29,344 nt of DNA from a virus, in IMG/VR virus record IMGVR_UViG_3300025141_000523, positions 1 to 29,344 of that record; one strand, 5' to 3'. This document shows, piece by piece, positions 1-7,129 of this stretch (the first letter of the stretch is position 1; each line of letters opens with the position of its first letter). The translations under genes and the position numbers were made by a program. Under the pieces are notes generated by a model. It was given only the letters and a program-made list of their open reading frames with translations. It ran no database searches and was not told the DNA's origin.

Positions 1-127
1 ATATTTATTTACAAAGTTATTAACAATTAGTATGTTAACTACTATTGATTCTCTAAGCGTTTTAAAGTGCTTTGTAGTATGTTGCCCTAGAGAAGTTCTA
101 AAAGTGCCTGTGAGCGCTAAAGGGGGG
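1..127. repeat. Terminal direct repeat (left copy); circular-genome overlap
   Basis: The first 127 bases are identical to bases 29218-29344. An exact overlap of this length at both ends is what a de Bruijn assembler using k=127 leaves on a circular contig, so I read it as an assembly overlap rather than a biological terminal repeat. The molecule is then circular or circularly permuted, with about 29,217 unique bases. A real short terminal redundancy cannot be excluded from sequence alone. Confidence 0.95.
29..107. repeat. Imperfect tandem repeat in the main intergenic region
   Basis: Two units begin with AGTATGTT (29-36 and 76-83) and end with AAAGTGC (64-70 and 101-107), with diverged middles of different length. 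They lie in the only sizeable noncoding region of the circle (29157-29217 plus 1-131), upstream of the early promoter in the direction of transcription. They could be binding sites for an initiator, a terminase or a regulator. Nothing identifies which. A run of seven G follows at 122-128. Confidence 0.4.
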
Positions 128-131
128 GTGT

Positions 132-209
132 CTAAATAGACAATGCTATTACTATTCCAATAATAATAATATAAATTATGAATATTCTTAAGCTATAATC
201 TTTTTCCAT
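132..209 (-). CDS. Tiny single-span membrane peptide (25 aa)
   Basis: A 25-residue frame starts MEKDYSLR and continues as almost unbroken Ile/Val/Leu, enough for one membrane span. Its ATG overlaps the stop of the metallophosphoesterase gene in the form TAATG, which suggests translational coupling. It is the last frame before the intergenic region. A lysis accessory or membrane regulatory peptide is possible, but no family is recognised. Its short length makes chance a real alternative. Confidence 0.4.
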   Translation of the reverse strand: MEKDYSLRIFIIYIIIIGIVIALSI

Positions 210-940
210 TATAAGGGCATTAAAACGTTTATCGGTAGTGTACCATCGTTTAATACAACAGATGCTCCTATAGCTTGTTTCTTAAAGTTCTTAGCGTAAA
301 CTGCTGCGTAGCTAGAAGCATCGACCCCACATCCAACTTGCATTCCGAATACTCTGAATCTTTTTCCAACGAACCATTTGCAATATGCTTCCGTATGTGT
401 ATGACCACAAACACTAGACATTAAATTATTCTTTGCTTTTGTTTGAGCCTGACCTCCTTCACCATGCTCGTAAAGTACATCATCATATACTATACTTTCT
501 ACCCAATTCCAATTAGGAGTTCCTAATACTTCATTATAAGATTTTATCCAAGCTTTAGGGATTCCACCTGTAAAACTTTTTCGGGCTGCTAAACGGTCAT
601 GATTTCCAATGCATATATCAGCTTCAGGAAAGGCTTCGTACCATTTTTGTACTTTTTTTATTGATACTTCTAATTCATAACCTGCTGACATACCATCTGG
701 ATCAGGTTCATGATAGCTAAACGCATGGTTGTCGAGGATGTCACCTATGAATATAACTTGATTACAATTAAATATTTCATATTGTTCTAAACACCAATCA
801 CGGTACTCACTTAAACAGAACGGTTCATGTAGGTCGCCTATTACTAATATATTGCGTACCTCCTTTTCACGCATCTTCTGTAAAGCGAGTATCTCGTGTG
901 GCTTTAATCTAAATCTATTATCTTTTGTTGATGTCCGCAA
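209..940 (-). CDS. Calcineurin-like metallophosphoesterase
   Basis: The 243-residue protein carries the full metal-binding set of the calcineurin-like phosphoesterase family: GDLH at 35-38, GDILDN at 66-71, GNHD at 112-115, HG near 159, and GHTH at 179-182. These normally bind two divalent metal ions and hydrolyse phosphomonoesters or phosphodiesters. The N-terminal 30 residues are basic and may be an extension. It sits at the end of the late transcript, after the lysis genes, and overlaps the upstream holin-like gene by 23 bases. The substrate cannot be told: nucleotide, nucleic acid end or protein phosphate are all possible. The family call is secure, the role is not. Confidence 0.88.
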   Translation of the reverse strand: MRTSTKDNRFRLKPHEILALQKMREKEVRNILVIGDLHEPFCLSEYRDWCLEQYEIFNCNQVIFIGDILDNHAFSYHEPDPDGMSAGYELEVSIKKVQKWYEAFPEADICIGNHDRLAARKSFTGGIPKAWIKSYNEVLGTPNWNWVESIVYDDVLYEHGEGGQAQTKAKNNLMSSVCGHTHTEAYCKWFVGKRFRVFGMQVGCGVDASSYAAVYAKNFKKQAIGASVVLNDGTLPINVLMPL

Positions 941-1112
941 TTCCTTGTCCTAAGATTAATACACAAGCTGTTTGCCAAACTTGCGTAGCAACATCTTCGC
1001 CCCATCCAAATTTTGTCATAAGATAAGGAACGATTATACCTGTCAAACCATAAATGAACTTACGGCTCATAAAAATTTTGTTCAAAAGAACTTCTGTTAT
1101 CCAATTTTTCAT
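918..1112 (-). CDS. Small membrane protein, holin candidate
   Basis: This 64-residue protein has a basic N-terminus, a hydrophobic stretch near residues 18-32 (IYGLTGIIVPYLM) and a second hydrophobic segment near 44-57 (WQTACVLILGQGI), ending in charged INKR. Two spans with a charged tail fit a small holin. It lies between the secreted beta-barrel gene and the metallophosphoesterase, close to the DUF5675 lysis candidate. The leader before its ATG is A/T rich with a short TATATAG stretch. No holin family was confirmed, so this rests on size, topology and context. A second holin candidate is at 2055-2234. Confidence 0.55.
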   Translation of the reverse strand: MKNWITEVLLNKIFMSRKFIYGLTGIIVPYLMTKFGWGEDVATQVWQTACVLILGQGIADINKR

Positions 1113-1137
1113 GTCTATATATGTTTTAAAATTAATA

Positions 1138-1530
1138 TTAAAGTTTATATGATAATCCTACATTAAATCCACCTTCAGAATCTTTACGAGTGTAGCTTGG
1201 TTCTACATAAAAATTATCCCAGATGTGAACTGACATTCCTACTCCTAAAGTTACATTGTCAGTAGAATTTTCAGTAGGCATTTGAACTGATAAATACATA
1301 TCATCAGAAACATTATACCTTCCTATAAAATCATAGTCATCACCATTTTGTTGTACACCTACCATCACATTGTCTTTGATCTGATAGCCTATACCAATGT
1401 TATTAGTGAAGTTATCTACACTCCAACTAGCACCATCAGCAGGTTCTTGTACATTACTCATTACCCTAAACTGTGCTGATGCACATAAGCAAGATAATGC
1501 GATTACTGTCGTTAAAATTGTTTTTTTCAT
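1138..1530 (-). CDS. Secreted small outer-membrane beta-barrel-like protein
   Basis: The 130-residue protein begins with a clear signal peptide (MKKTILTTVIALSCLCASA, probable signal peptidase I site ASA-Q). The mature part shows about seven or eight alternating hydrophobic/polar stretches of strand length, such as NNIGIGYQI, VMVGVQQ, DFIGRYNV, NVTLGVGMSV and FNVGLSYKL, as in small OmpX/OmpA-type barrels. It ends in Leu rather than Phe. Such a protein would reach the host outer membrane, so it is probably not a virion part. Superinfection exclusion by receptor masking, or a role in outer-membrane disruption at lysis, are both possible given its place in the lysis cluster. The barrel is inferred from pattern only. 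Confidence 0.6.
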   Translation of the reverse strand: MKKTILTTVIALSCLCASAQFRVMSNVQEPADGASWSVDNFTNNIGIGYQIKDNVMVGVQQNGDDYDFIGRYNVSDDMYLSVQMPTENSTDNVTLGVGMSVHIWDNFYVEPSYTRKDSEGGFNVGLSYKL

Positions 1531-1533
1531 TTT

Positions 1534-2028
1534 TTATCTATTTTTAATTATTAAGTTAATTTTCTCACCTCCCAAATTTATAACTTCTTTCATCAATAAA
1601 TCCATAGCCAATGTGGAGTTATTAACACGGTCTTGTTCACGAGTTAGACCGACTAATATGCACCCCCTAGTGTCTTTTGCCGTATTTCCTCGATGAAATA
1701 GTATATATTTTCTGTCTGGAACTTTTTGTACTAAAAGATGTAAATAATCTCTAGTAGCACTTTGTCTTGCAGTTCTTAGTCTGACTTTGTATTCACCTTC
1801 AGGAATACAAGATATATTTTTTTGATTGTTTAAATAAGGATTTTCTAATGTATCACACATTAGTTCTCCATTTAGGTAGAGCTTACCTAATGTGGATTCG
1901 TCCGTAAATGTATCTCTAATTAATAAGAGATTAATTTTAAAGTCCAAATTAGGCAGAATAGATTGCGTAAATCTTACACCCCTTAACCTCTTGCACAAAT
2001 TCCTTACGAACTTTAACAGGGTTTTCAT
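1534..2028 (-). CDS. DUF5675-family protein, candidate cell-wall enzyme
   Basis: The core from about residue 33 (NLLLIRDTFTDESTLGKLY) to the end resembles the DUF5675 family found in phages and prophages, often near lysis genes. It contains H112-R-G-N then D119-T-R-G-C123-I, which recalls the H...S/T-H-G-C-x-R active site of YkuD L,D-transpeptidases. A Cys-dependent peptidoglycan activity is therefore an inference. The first ~27 residues are basic and atypical. An in-frame TTG at 1947, just after the stop of a small overlapping frame (1949-2080), could be the real start. No other endolysin is visible, so this is the best lysis-enzyme candidate. Confidence 0.65.
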   Translation of the reverse strand: MKTLLKFVRNLCKRLRGVRFTQSILPNLDFKINLLLIRDTFTDESTLGKLYLNGELMCDTLENPYLNNQKNISCIPEGEYKVRLRTARQSATRDYLHLLVQKVPDRKYILFHRGNTAKDTRGCILVGLTREQDRVNNSTLAMDLLMKEVINLGGEKINLIIKNR

Positions 2029-2080
2029 CTTTCTTTTTATAACGTGGATTGGAACTATTTAGTTTTCTTTTTTTTGGCAT
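1949..2080 (-). CDS. Possible 43-aa basic protein overlapping the DUF5675 gene start
   Basis: A 43-residue frame starting MPKKRKLNSSNPRY overlaps the 3' end of the 59-aa holin candidate and the first 80 bases of the longer DUF5675 frame, in a different frame. It is rich in Lys and Arg in its first 30 residues. Its stop at 1949-1951 is immediately followed by an in-frame TTG for DUF5675. Either this frame or the N-terminal extension of DUF5675 is real, probably not both. Comparison with related phages would decide. Confidence 0.3.
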   Translation of the reverse strand: MPKKRKLNSSNPRYKKKDENPVKVRKEFVQEVKGCKIYAIYSA

Positions 2081-2234
2081 ATTTACTATCATAATTTATG
2101 AATTTATAAATCGTAAAACATATCGCTAATCCTAGTGAAATCATTGTTAAATATTCATTTGCTTCAACTAAGGATATTCCTATTGCACTACCGTTTGCTA
2201 GTGCTACTTGTGCTGTGTCTTGTATTTCTTTCAT
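2055..2234 (-). CDS. Single-span membrane protein, holin candidate (59 aa)
   Basis: Translation gives a 59-residue protein: a short N-terminal region (MKEIQDTAQVALANG), a hydrophobic segment near residues 29-42 (YLTMISLGLAICFTIY) and a very basic tail (KYAKKKKTK). This is the layout of small single-span holins or related phage membrane proteins. It starts inside the 3' end of a coupled small frame and is followed by the DUF5675 lysis candidate. The call rests on topology and position. Confidence 0.6.
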   Translation of the reverse strand: MKEIQDTAQVALANGSAIGISLVEANEYLTMISLGLAICFTIYKFINYDSKYAKKKKTK

Positions 2235-2310
2235 TTTTTTTTGGCTTACTTTTTAAGTATGTCTTTAGTTTAGTTAAGTTAATATCTTTTACTTTATAGT
2301 GTTTCTTCAT
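2188..2310 (-). CDS. Possible 40-aa basic protein coupled to the connector gene
   Basis: The ATG overlaps the connector stop codon as TAATG, giving the frame MKKHYKVKDINLTKLKTYL followed by a Lys-rich stretch. It passes through a run of nine A at 2234-2242 on the minus strand and ends inside the holin candidate. The A-run could allow slippage. The tail after the A-run looks less protein-like (Ser/Thr/Arg rich). Existence is uncertain, supported mainly by the coupled start. Confidence 0.3.
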   Translation of the reverse strand: MKKHYKVKDINLTKLKTYLKSKPKKNERNTRHSTSSTSKR

Positions 2311-2888
2311 TATGTCAAATCAGCAGTTAAAAAATCTCTCAATGTTAATTTGCTTCCTTTTTGTGCAGGTCTTTCAAGGTTCATTCCTGCGTAATAGTTA
2401 TCACTTGAAGGACTGACATCCGCACCCGTATTTGTCGAAAATTCTGGAAAGTCTGAAGTATTATTTCTTATATAATCTATAAGTCGTTCTCTATAATATT
2501 CTCCTGTATTCATAACTTCTGATCTAAGGTGCTGTGCTTCTTCCGTACTTAAAGCATTTCCCGTTTCTGATGTCTTACTGTAGATGTTTCCGTTTTCCAC
2601 TTTAAAACGAAGAAAAGGGATACATAAATGAAATGCATAGTTTGGCAAACAATCGCCAATGTAAGTATTTACTAAAGTTGCATAAGCTTCATTACCTGCA
2701 TCATTAAGTGTATTTGCTATAATCATGACTTTAATAGCTTCAGTTAAATCTGTACCAAGTGCAGTTTCAATATATAGCTTCTGCGCTTGTTTTACAAATG
2801 GGAGTAAGAATTCGACATCGACATTCATGTTTATTGCCGTGGAATCTTTGAGCTTATCTTCACTGACGAAGAGGACGTATTGTGCCAT
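2310..2888 (-). CDS. Putative head-tail connector protein
   Basis: This 192-residue protein lies directly downstream of the portal gene, with a two-base gap. The first ~130 residues are largely helical in composition (DVEFLLPFVKQAQKLYIET, then ALSTEEAQHLRSEVMNT), and the tail is Ser/Asn rich. Helical proteins of this size after the portal are often head-completion or connector proteins (gp6/gp15-type). I know similar proteins from Bacteroidota phages in structural clusters, but the fold is not certain. A minor structural protein is the alternative. Confidence 0.45.
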   Translation of the reverse strand: MAQYVLFVSEDKLKDSTAINMNVDVEFLLPFVKQAQKLYIETALGTDLTEAIKVMIIANTLNDAGNEAYATLVNTYIGDCLPNYAFHLCIPFLRFKVENGNIYSKTSETGNALSTEEAQHLRSEVMNTGEYYRERLIDYIRNNTSDFPEFSTNTGADVSPSSDNYYAGMNLERPAQKGSKLTLRDFLTADLT

Positions 2889-2890
2889 AA

Positions 2891-4759
2891 TTATCTAGGG
2901 TTTAAATATCCGTTATTTTTCATTCTTTGTGGTGGTCTTGCTACTAAATTATCATTCTTCTTAGCGGTAAAGCCTTCTGATAATGCTTTAGTATATCCTA
3001 TCATTGTGTCATCATTAATATTTCCTTCATAATATACAGATGCATCATCAGCTGCCTTTGCACGATACACCTGACGCAACCAGAAATGTCGGCACTCAGG
3101 TCCACCTTTATAAAACCATATGGAATACGTAGATGCACCACGAGGACCGAATCCTGCATTTACAGCCATCTTTCCCATTCTAACGACATCTTCTTTACGA
3201 TATACTTTTTTAGCTGACATCATTAATCTGCAAAAATCTCTGCTTGTACCTGATTTGTTTATTAAAAAATTATCAGTAGTATAAACATATCTCACTTTAT
3301 AGAAAAATGTTCCTGATTTATTTAATCCATCTTGTTCACTTCTTGCATCAGGATTAGCCCTACCTGTTGATGCTAATTCTAATTTATCACCTTTTATATT
3401 ATTTAATTCAGCTTCAAAATCAAAATCTTGGTGTTCACCATCAACAACTTCTTCATTAATTAATTCCCAATCTTCAGGTATATCTTCTAATGTTTCTAAA
3501 TAGGTTTCTAATTCAGTTTTTTCTACTTTACTAAAATCTTCTCTAACTTCTACTTCTTCATTCAATGGTGCTAATCCTAATTCCTCACGTATTTCGTCTT
3601 GTGTCATTACCGCTTTAAGGTCTTGACTAGTAAAGTCTAATGTAATAGGTTTAAGCTGTACAAAACTAATAGGCATATCCATATTATTAACGCTAAATAT
3701 CTTTCTTAAAGTTTTGATGATATGATTCTGGTACGGCATACAAACCGTATTGAGATAGTAATTTCCTGCTGCATTCAGCTCGTCTACATTCGATCCCAAT
3801 CCTGTATCATTCTTAATTCCCATTAACATCGGACTCGTCACACGATGAGCGGTTAAAATATTTTGAACCAGTAGCTCTTGAAGTGCCAAAAATTGTTTAT
3901 CGAGATCGCTTGGTTGTATAGCTGTTATCTGTGGTGTTCTAGTCTGGTCATCGCTGAAAGTTAAAATAAATTTCCCCGCGTTTTGGCTGCCGCCGAATTT
4001 AGATGCTAAGCTATTTTCTATTTCCATTCTCTCCTCACGAGTCGGAACGCCATTAGCGAAGGAAAATACATACGATCCACTAAAGCCCGAATTGATGTTG
4101 TTGAGATGGAACTCTGCCACTTTCTGATCGATTAAACTCCAATTATTTCCAGCCAAATAATCAGGAGTATGGTACGCTGACATATTAGGAGAATAAAGTC
4201 CTGTATAAAGTATCTGATTAGCACTTGTTCTATCATGAATATCAAAAGCTGACACTCTGTAAGGTTTATTTTGTCTAGTATTACTCCAATCTGCTGAAAC
4301 ATAATAACCACGCACTTTTCCCATTTCATCTGCTCTTTCTACACGAATTTTCTCCATCGGTATGTGATAAATTTCACTTATGTGAGTCCGATCCTGTGAC
4401 CACACTAAATTCAGAGCGAACCCGCCTTGTAACTTAAAGTCAAAAGATATCTTTTTTACTACTTCTATTAAACTTTCTTGACTATTAGCATTAGCCATAA
4501 ACTTCTTGAGTTTAACTATTGCATCTAAATTTCTTTCATCTTCATCATCTATTATTAAATCCTCACCTGCTATCATTTCACTCGTTGCATTGATAATCGC
4601 TGCATTTGTAGAACTGTTATAATAAAGGTCTACAAGAAACTGTGGATAGAGGTTTCGCCACTCATCTGTGCCGTATTCTACGTAGTCTTTTGCACGAGAT
4701 TCATGCACTATTGGTGCAGTTGAAGCACCCAAATCTATACTTAATATTCTATCTTTCAT
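2891..4759 (-). CDS. Portal protein with C-terminal extension
   Basis: The 622-residue protein has the usual portal pattern. The N-terminal part includes YGTDEWRNLYPQFLVDLYY and NAAIINATSEMIAGEDL. A central region follows (FALNLVWSQD, EIYHIPMEKIRVE), and then a helical C-terminal part (GLGSNVDELNAAGNYYLNT, MTQDEIREELGLAPL). Portals form the dodecameric DNA channel at one capsid vertex. After residue ~480 comes a distinct domain rich in aromatic and basic residues, including FCRLMMSAKKVYRKEDV, GPRGASTYSIW and GGPECRHFW. This looks like a separate appended domain and makes the protein longer than a typical 400-500 residue portal. The start overlaps the LamG gene stop by one base. The portal lies unusually far downstream of terL. 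Confidence 0.8.
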   Translation of the reverse strand: MKDRILSIDLGASTAPIVHESRAKDYVEYGTDEWRNLYPQFLVDLYYNSSTNAAIINATSEMIAGEDLIIDDEDERNLDAIVKLKKFMANANSQESLIEVVKKISFDFKLQGGFALNLVWSQDRTHISEIYHIPMEKIRVERADEMGKVRGYYVSADWSNTRQNKPYRVSAFDIHDRTSANQILYTGLYSPNMSAYHTPDYLAGNNWSLIDQKVAEFHLNNINSGFSGSYVFSFANGVPTREERMEIENSLASKFGGSQNAGKFILTFSDDQTRTPQITAIQPSDLDKQFLALQELLVQNILTAHRVTSPMLMGIKNDTGLGSNVDELNAAGNYYLNTVCMPYQNHIIKTLRKIFSVNNMDMPISFVQLKPITLDFTSQDLKAVMTQDEIREELGLAPLNEEVEVREDFSKVEKTELETYLETLEDIPEDWELINEEVVDGEHQDFDFEAELNNIKGDKLELASTGRANPDARSEQDGLNKSGTFFYKVRYVYTTDNFLINKSGTSRDFCRLMMSAKKVYRKEDVVRMGKMAVNAGFGPRGASTYSIWFYKGGPECRHFWLRQVYRAKAADDASVYYEGNINDDTMIGYTKALSEGFTAKKNDNLVARPPQRMKNNGYLNPR

Positions 4760-5550
4760 TATGTTAAATATTCATAAAGGCTTTTTCTGTTAGCAGCAGT
4801 TAATGCTCTACCCTTATATATTAATATGTTTTTTAAATAACCTTGTAATTGATTAGTATCATCTGCTGCACTTGCTATGTTATTAATAGTAAAAGCATCT
4901 GCATCTGTTAAAGCTGTAGAACCCCATGCTTTATCACTATAACCACCACCATTTACATATAGTCTTAAATCTCCTGTAGCTCCATTCTCTCTTGTAAAGA
5001 TAACAGTATAATAAGTATCAACAGCAATAGTATCTGATGCTTCTGTAAAGTTGTTATTTCCTGCACCACCAACCTTACATCTAAATCCATCAGCAGCATT
5101 AATCCTAAAGAAATTAGAACTGTCTGATCCATATATAGCTTTCTGTGCAACACTCGTAAACATTACTTCTGTTACAATACTAAAATCTTGATTTGCTGAA
5201 ATAGACATAGCACTACTCATATCCATATACTTATTACCATTAAAATAAGGAACATAAGAATAAGCTGAAGAATATCTATTCCATTCAGGCTTGTCTGCTG
5301 ATGTTGTTTGTACTGCATTATAAGAAGTTCCTGAGTCAGATACATCCTCCCAAATATTTATCATGTCATCCGCTTCCATTGTATTAGCATTTGTAGAATG
5401 TGCAGGGTCTAATTCCCCACCTGCATTTTCATCTGCTTCAATATTAGTATTGAATTTTAGCCACATTTCCAGATTAGAAATATCTGAAGGCATAAATCCT
5501 GTGGTTTCCTTTTGAGAAACCAAACTCATTGCTTGTTTAAGTGCTAACAT
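4759..5550 (-). CDS. LamG/concanavalin A-like lectin-domain virion protein
   Basis: From about residue 25 to the end of this 263-residue protein the pattern fits a laminin-G-3/ConA-like jelly roll: NLEMWLKF near the start, FNGNKYMDMSS, DFSIVTEVMFTS, TYYTVIFTREN, LRLYVNGG, and YLKNILIYKGRALT at the end. Such domains on phage particles bind surface carbohydrates. It sits between the portal and two small structural proteins and overlaps both neighbours by one base. It could be a capsid decoration or an accessory fibre. No signal peptide is present. Confidence 0.7.
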   Translation of the reverse strand: MLALKQAMSLVSQKETTGFMPSDISNLEMWLKFNTNIEADENAGGELDPAHSTNANTMEADDMINIWEDVSDSGTSYNAVQTTSADKPEWNRYSSAYSYVPYFNGNKYMDMSSAMSISANQDFSIVTEVMFTSVAQKAIYGSDSSNFFRINAADGFRCKVGGAGNNNFTEASDTIAVDTYYTVIFTRENGATGDLRLYVNGGGYSDKAWGSTALTDADAFTINNIASAADDTNQLQGYLKNILIYKGRALTAANRKSLYEYLT

Positions 5551-5834
5551 TAGAGTACATCTTCATAATAACACAACCCTACACCACTCGTTAAAGTTAT
5601 TGCGGTAATCTGAAGAAATATCGTCGTTCCCGCAGGCATTGTAGTATGAAGGTTTGCTATTGCTGAACCTGCTGCTGTTGTAGTATTGGATGCAGCTATT
5701 GAAGCTATAACACTTTCAACAGGGAAGTGTACTGCGTAATATTTTTTCCCTGACATTGCAGTTGTTGCTATAACATCACATCTGTTTTTCCCCATTTGTT
5801 CTGTTAGAAGTTGTTGTACATTTTCTATTGCCAT
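5550..5834 (-). CDS. Small structural protein (94 aa), capsid or tail decoration candidate
   Basis: The 94-residue protein is Ala/Thr rich with a central stretch (IAASNTTTAAGSAIANL) and no charged cluster. Its size and composition suit a small trimeric decoration or head-fibre base, but there is no recognised family. It lies between the LamG-domain protein and another unknown structural protein in a tightly packed block. The leader AAATTATGGC is shared with several virion genes. Confidence 0.45.
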   Translation of the reverse strand: MAIENVQQLLTEQMGKNRCDVIATTAMSGKKYYAVHFPVESVIASIAASNTTTAAGSAIANLHTTMPAGTTIFLQITAITLTSGVGLCYYEDVL

Positions 5835-5847
5835 AATTTTTTAATTT

Positions 5848-6351
5848 TTATTGTCCGTAATATATATAATTTGTAGAAGTCGGTTGTTCATATTGAGTGT
5901 ATTCAACCTCTCCTGCTCCTGATCCTGATGCTACATAAAGTTTACCTTCATTTACAGAGGCTACTCCTGTAGCTGATAATCCTTGCACAACACCATTTGT
6001 ATTAGCTACAGGTAAGACTTGTGTTTCTGTTGCAGGTGCAAAGTCGCTAGTTAGTGCAGGTGTTCCTATCCAACTTACTTCATATATCTCGTAAGCCCAA
6101 TATCCATTAGGAACTAAATCCACAGCACCTGTAAACACATCTTCTGTTGTATTATGTACTAATTGCATTTTAGTATATCTAAACGCAATAGTTTGACTTT
6201 GTCCATATCCATAATGAATAGCTCCTGACATATCATTAGTTAATTTAAACAAGAATCGTATATTAGATGATTTAACACTTGTATCAATTCGGTTGCCTTC
6301 TGTTGATACATAAAATACATACGGAGTAGTTGTGTAAGTTACTTGTAGCAT
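5848..6351 (-). CDS. Unknown virion-region protein (167 aa)
   Basis: The sequence is beta-rich: alternating residues in SNIRFLFKLTND, SQTIAFRYTKMQL and WAYEIYEVSWIG, then a Gly/Ala/Ser-rich tail ending in NYIYYGQ. I recognise no family. It is the first gene after a Rho-independent terminator and has a TA-repeat leader directly before its ATG, so it may be translated from its own or a processed transcript. A head decoration or baseplate upper protein is possible. Confidence 0.5.
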   Translation of the reverse strand: MLQVTYTTTPYVFYVSTEGNRIDTSVKSSNIRFLFKLTNDMSGAIHYGYGQSQTIAFRYTKMQLVHNTTEDVFTGAVDLVPNGYWAYEIYEVSWIGTPALTSDFAPATETQVLPVANTNGVVQGLSATGVASVNEGKLYVASGSGAGEVEYTQYEQPTSTNYIYYGQ

Positions 6352-6377
6352 ATATATATATAGAAAAAGCGTTAATT
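6352..6377 (-). promoter_or_regulatory. TA-repeat leader before ATG
   Basis: Immediately before the ATG at 6351 the transcript reads TTAACGC, TTTTTC, then an alternating TA run. Nearly the same arrangement precedes the starts at 18827 and 9512. In a genome without Shine-Dalgarno sequences this is a candidate translation enhancer or unstructured landing site. Confidence 0.4.
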
Positions 6378-6389
6378 TATTTGCAATAT

Positions 6390-6416
6390 AAAGAAAAAGG
6401 TGGCTTTTACACCACC
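6390..6416 (-). terminator. Rho-independent terminator after the tail tube gene
   Basis: Read on the minus strand, GGTGG, an 8-nt loop and CCACC form a 5-bp stem followed by TTTTTCTTT. It lies 44 bases after the stop of the tail tube gene. It probably limits transcription into the LamG/portal block, giving tail tube and capsid more transcript than downstream genes. Confidence 0.7.
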
Positions 6417-6459
6417 CTAATCAAGAAAATATGAAAAACACTAATTAGTTGAAGTATTT

Positions 6460-7068
6460 TTATACTATCACTATTGAATTAATATCAAATGCTGTATTAT
6501 CGAATGGTATTGTTTGATAATCTGCTACAGTAGACATTGGATCTTCCTCCATGCCGTCAAATGTCCAAGAGTAACCATTATGATCCCCGAAGGCACCGCC
6601 GCTTACATCTGTACCTGAATTTAATCTCATTCCATTTCTAACACCGAGTCCTACTATTACATCATGTGTACTGGTTGCTGATACTTTTTGATTTAACTGG
6701 GCAAATATAATTACTTTGCTACTTGCTAATAATTTTACTTGGTTCTGATCCGCTTTAGAAAGAGAATTTAGTTTTATTGTAATTTGTGGAGTGTAGTAAA
6801 TCGTACCATTTTCCGTTGATCCTACAATCGTTTCTGTAAGACTTGATTCTCCACGAGGTAATGCATAACGATATAAGTCGCCTGTTGCGTCACCCATTTC
6901 AATATCTGTAATTTCACCTGATGCTACTACAATTCCTGTTCCATAAACTTCACCTGTTGCTGTTGCTTTATCAAATTCATCATAAACACCAAAGTACACG
7001 TATTTTATTCCTCCTGCCGATCTATTACACGGTAATCCTCGACCCTTTGTTAATGCTGTACATGCCAT
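6460..7068 (-). CDS. Major tail tube protein
   Basis: The 202-residue protein matches the size and beta-rich character of siphovirus tail tube proteins. It starts MACTALTKGRGLPC, has strands such as KYVYFGVYDEF, and a central TPQITIKLNSLSKADQNQVKLL segment. It ends with GYSWTFDGMEEDPMSTV, which resembles the end of tail tube folds seen in Bacteroidota phages. It lies directly after the major capsid gene and is bracketed by two terminators, fitting high, separately controlled expression. The assignment is by pattern and context. Confidence 0.6.
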   Translation of the reverse strand: MACTALTKGRGLPCNRSAGGIKYVYFGVYDEFDKATATGEVYGTGIVVASGEITDIEMGDATGDLYRYALPRGESSLTETIVGSTENGTIYYTPQITIKLNSLSKADQNQVKLLASSKVIIFAQLNQKVSATSTHDVIVGLGVRNGMRLNSGTDVSGGAFGDHNGYSWTFDGMEEDPMSTVADYQTIPFDNTAFDINSIVIV

Positions 7069-7090
7069 TGTTTATTTGTTTTTAAAGGTT

Positions 7091-7118
7091 AAAAACAGAG
7101 GGTATATTTCAACCCTCT
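7091..7118 (-). terminator. Rho-independent terminator after the major capsid gene
   Basis: On the minus strand AGAGGGT, an 8-nt loop and ACCCTCT make a perfect 7-bp stem followed by GTTTTTAA, 12 bases after the capsid stop codon. Partial termination here would give an abundant capsid message. Confidence 0.75.
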
Positions 7119-7129
7119 ATTTTGTATTA

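Noticed and set aside
3780-3805. TTCGATCCC sequence resembling a tRNA T-arm on the plus strand
   Set aside because: It lies inside the portal coding region and has no matching acceptor strands nearby.
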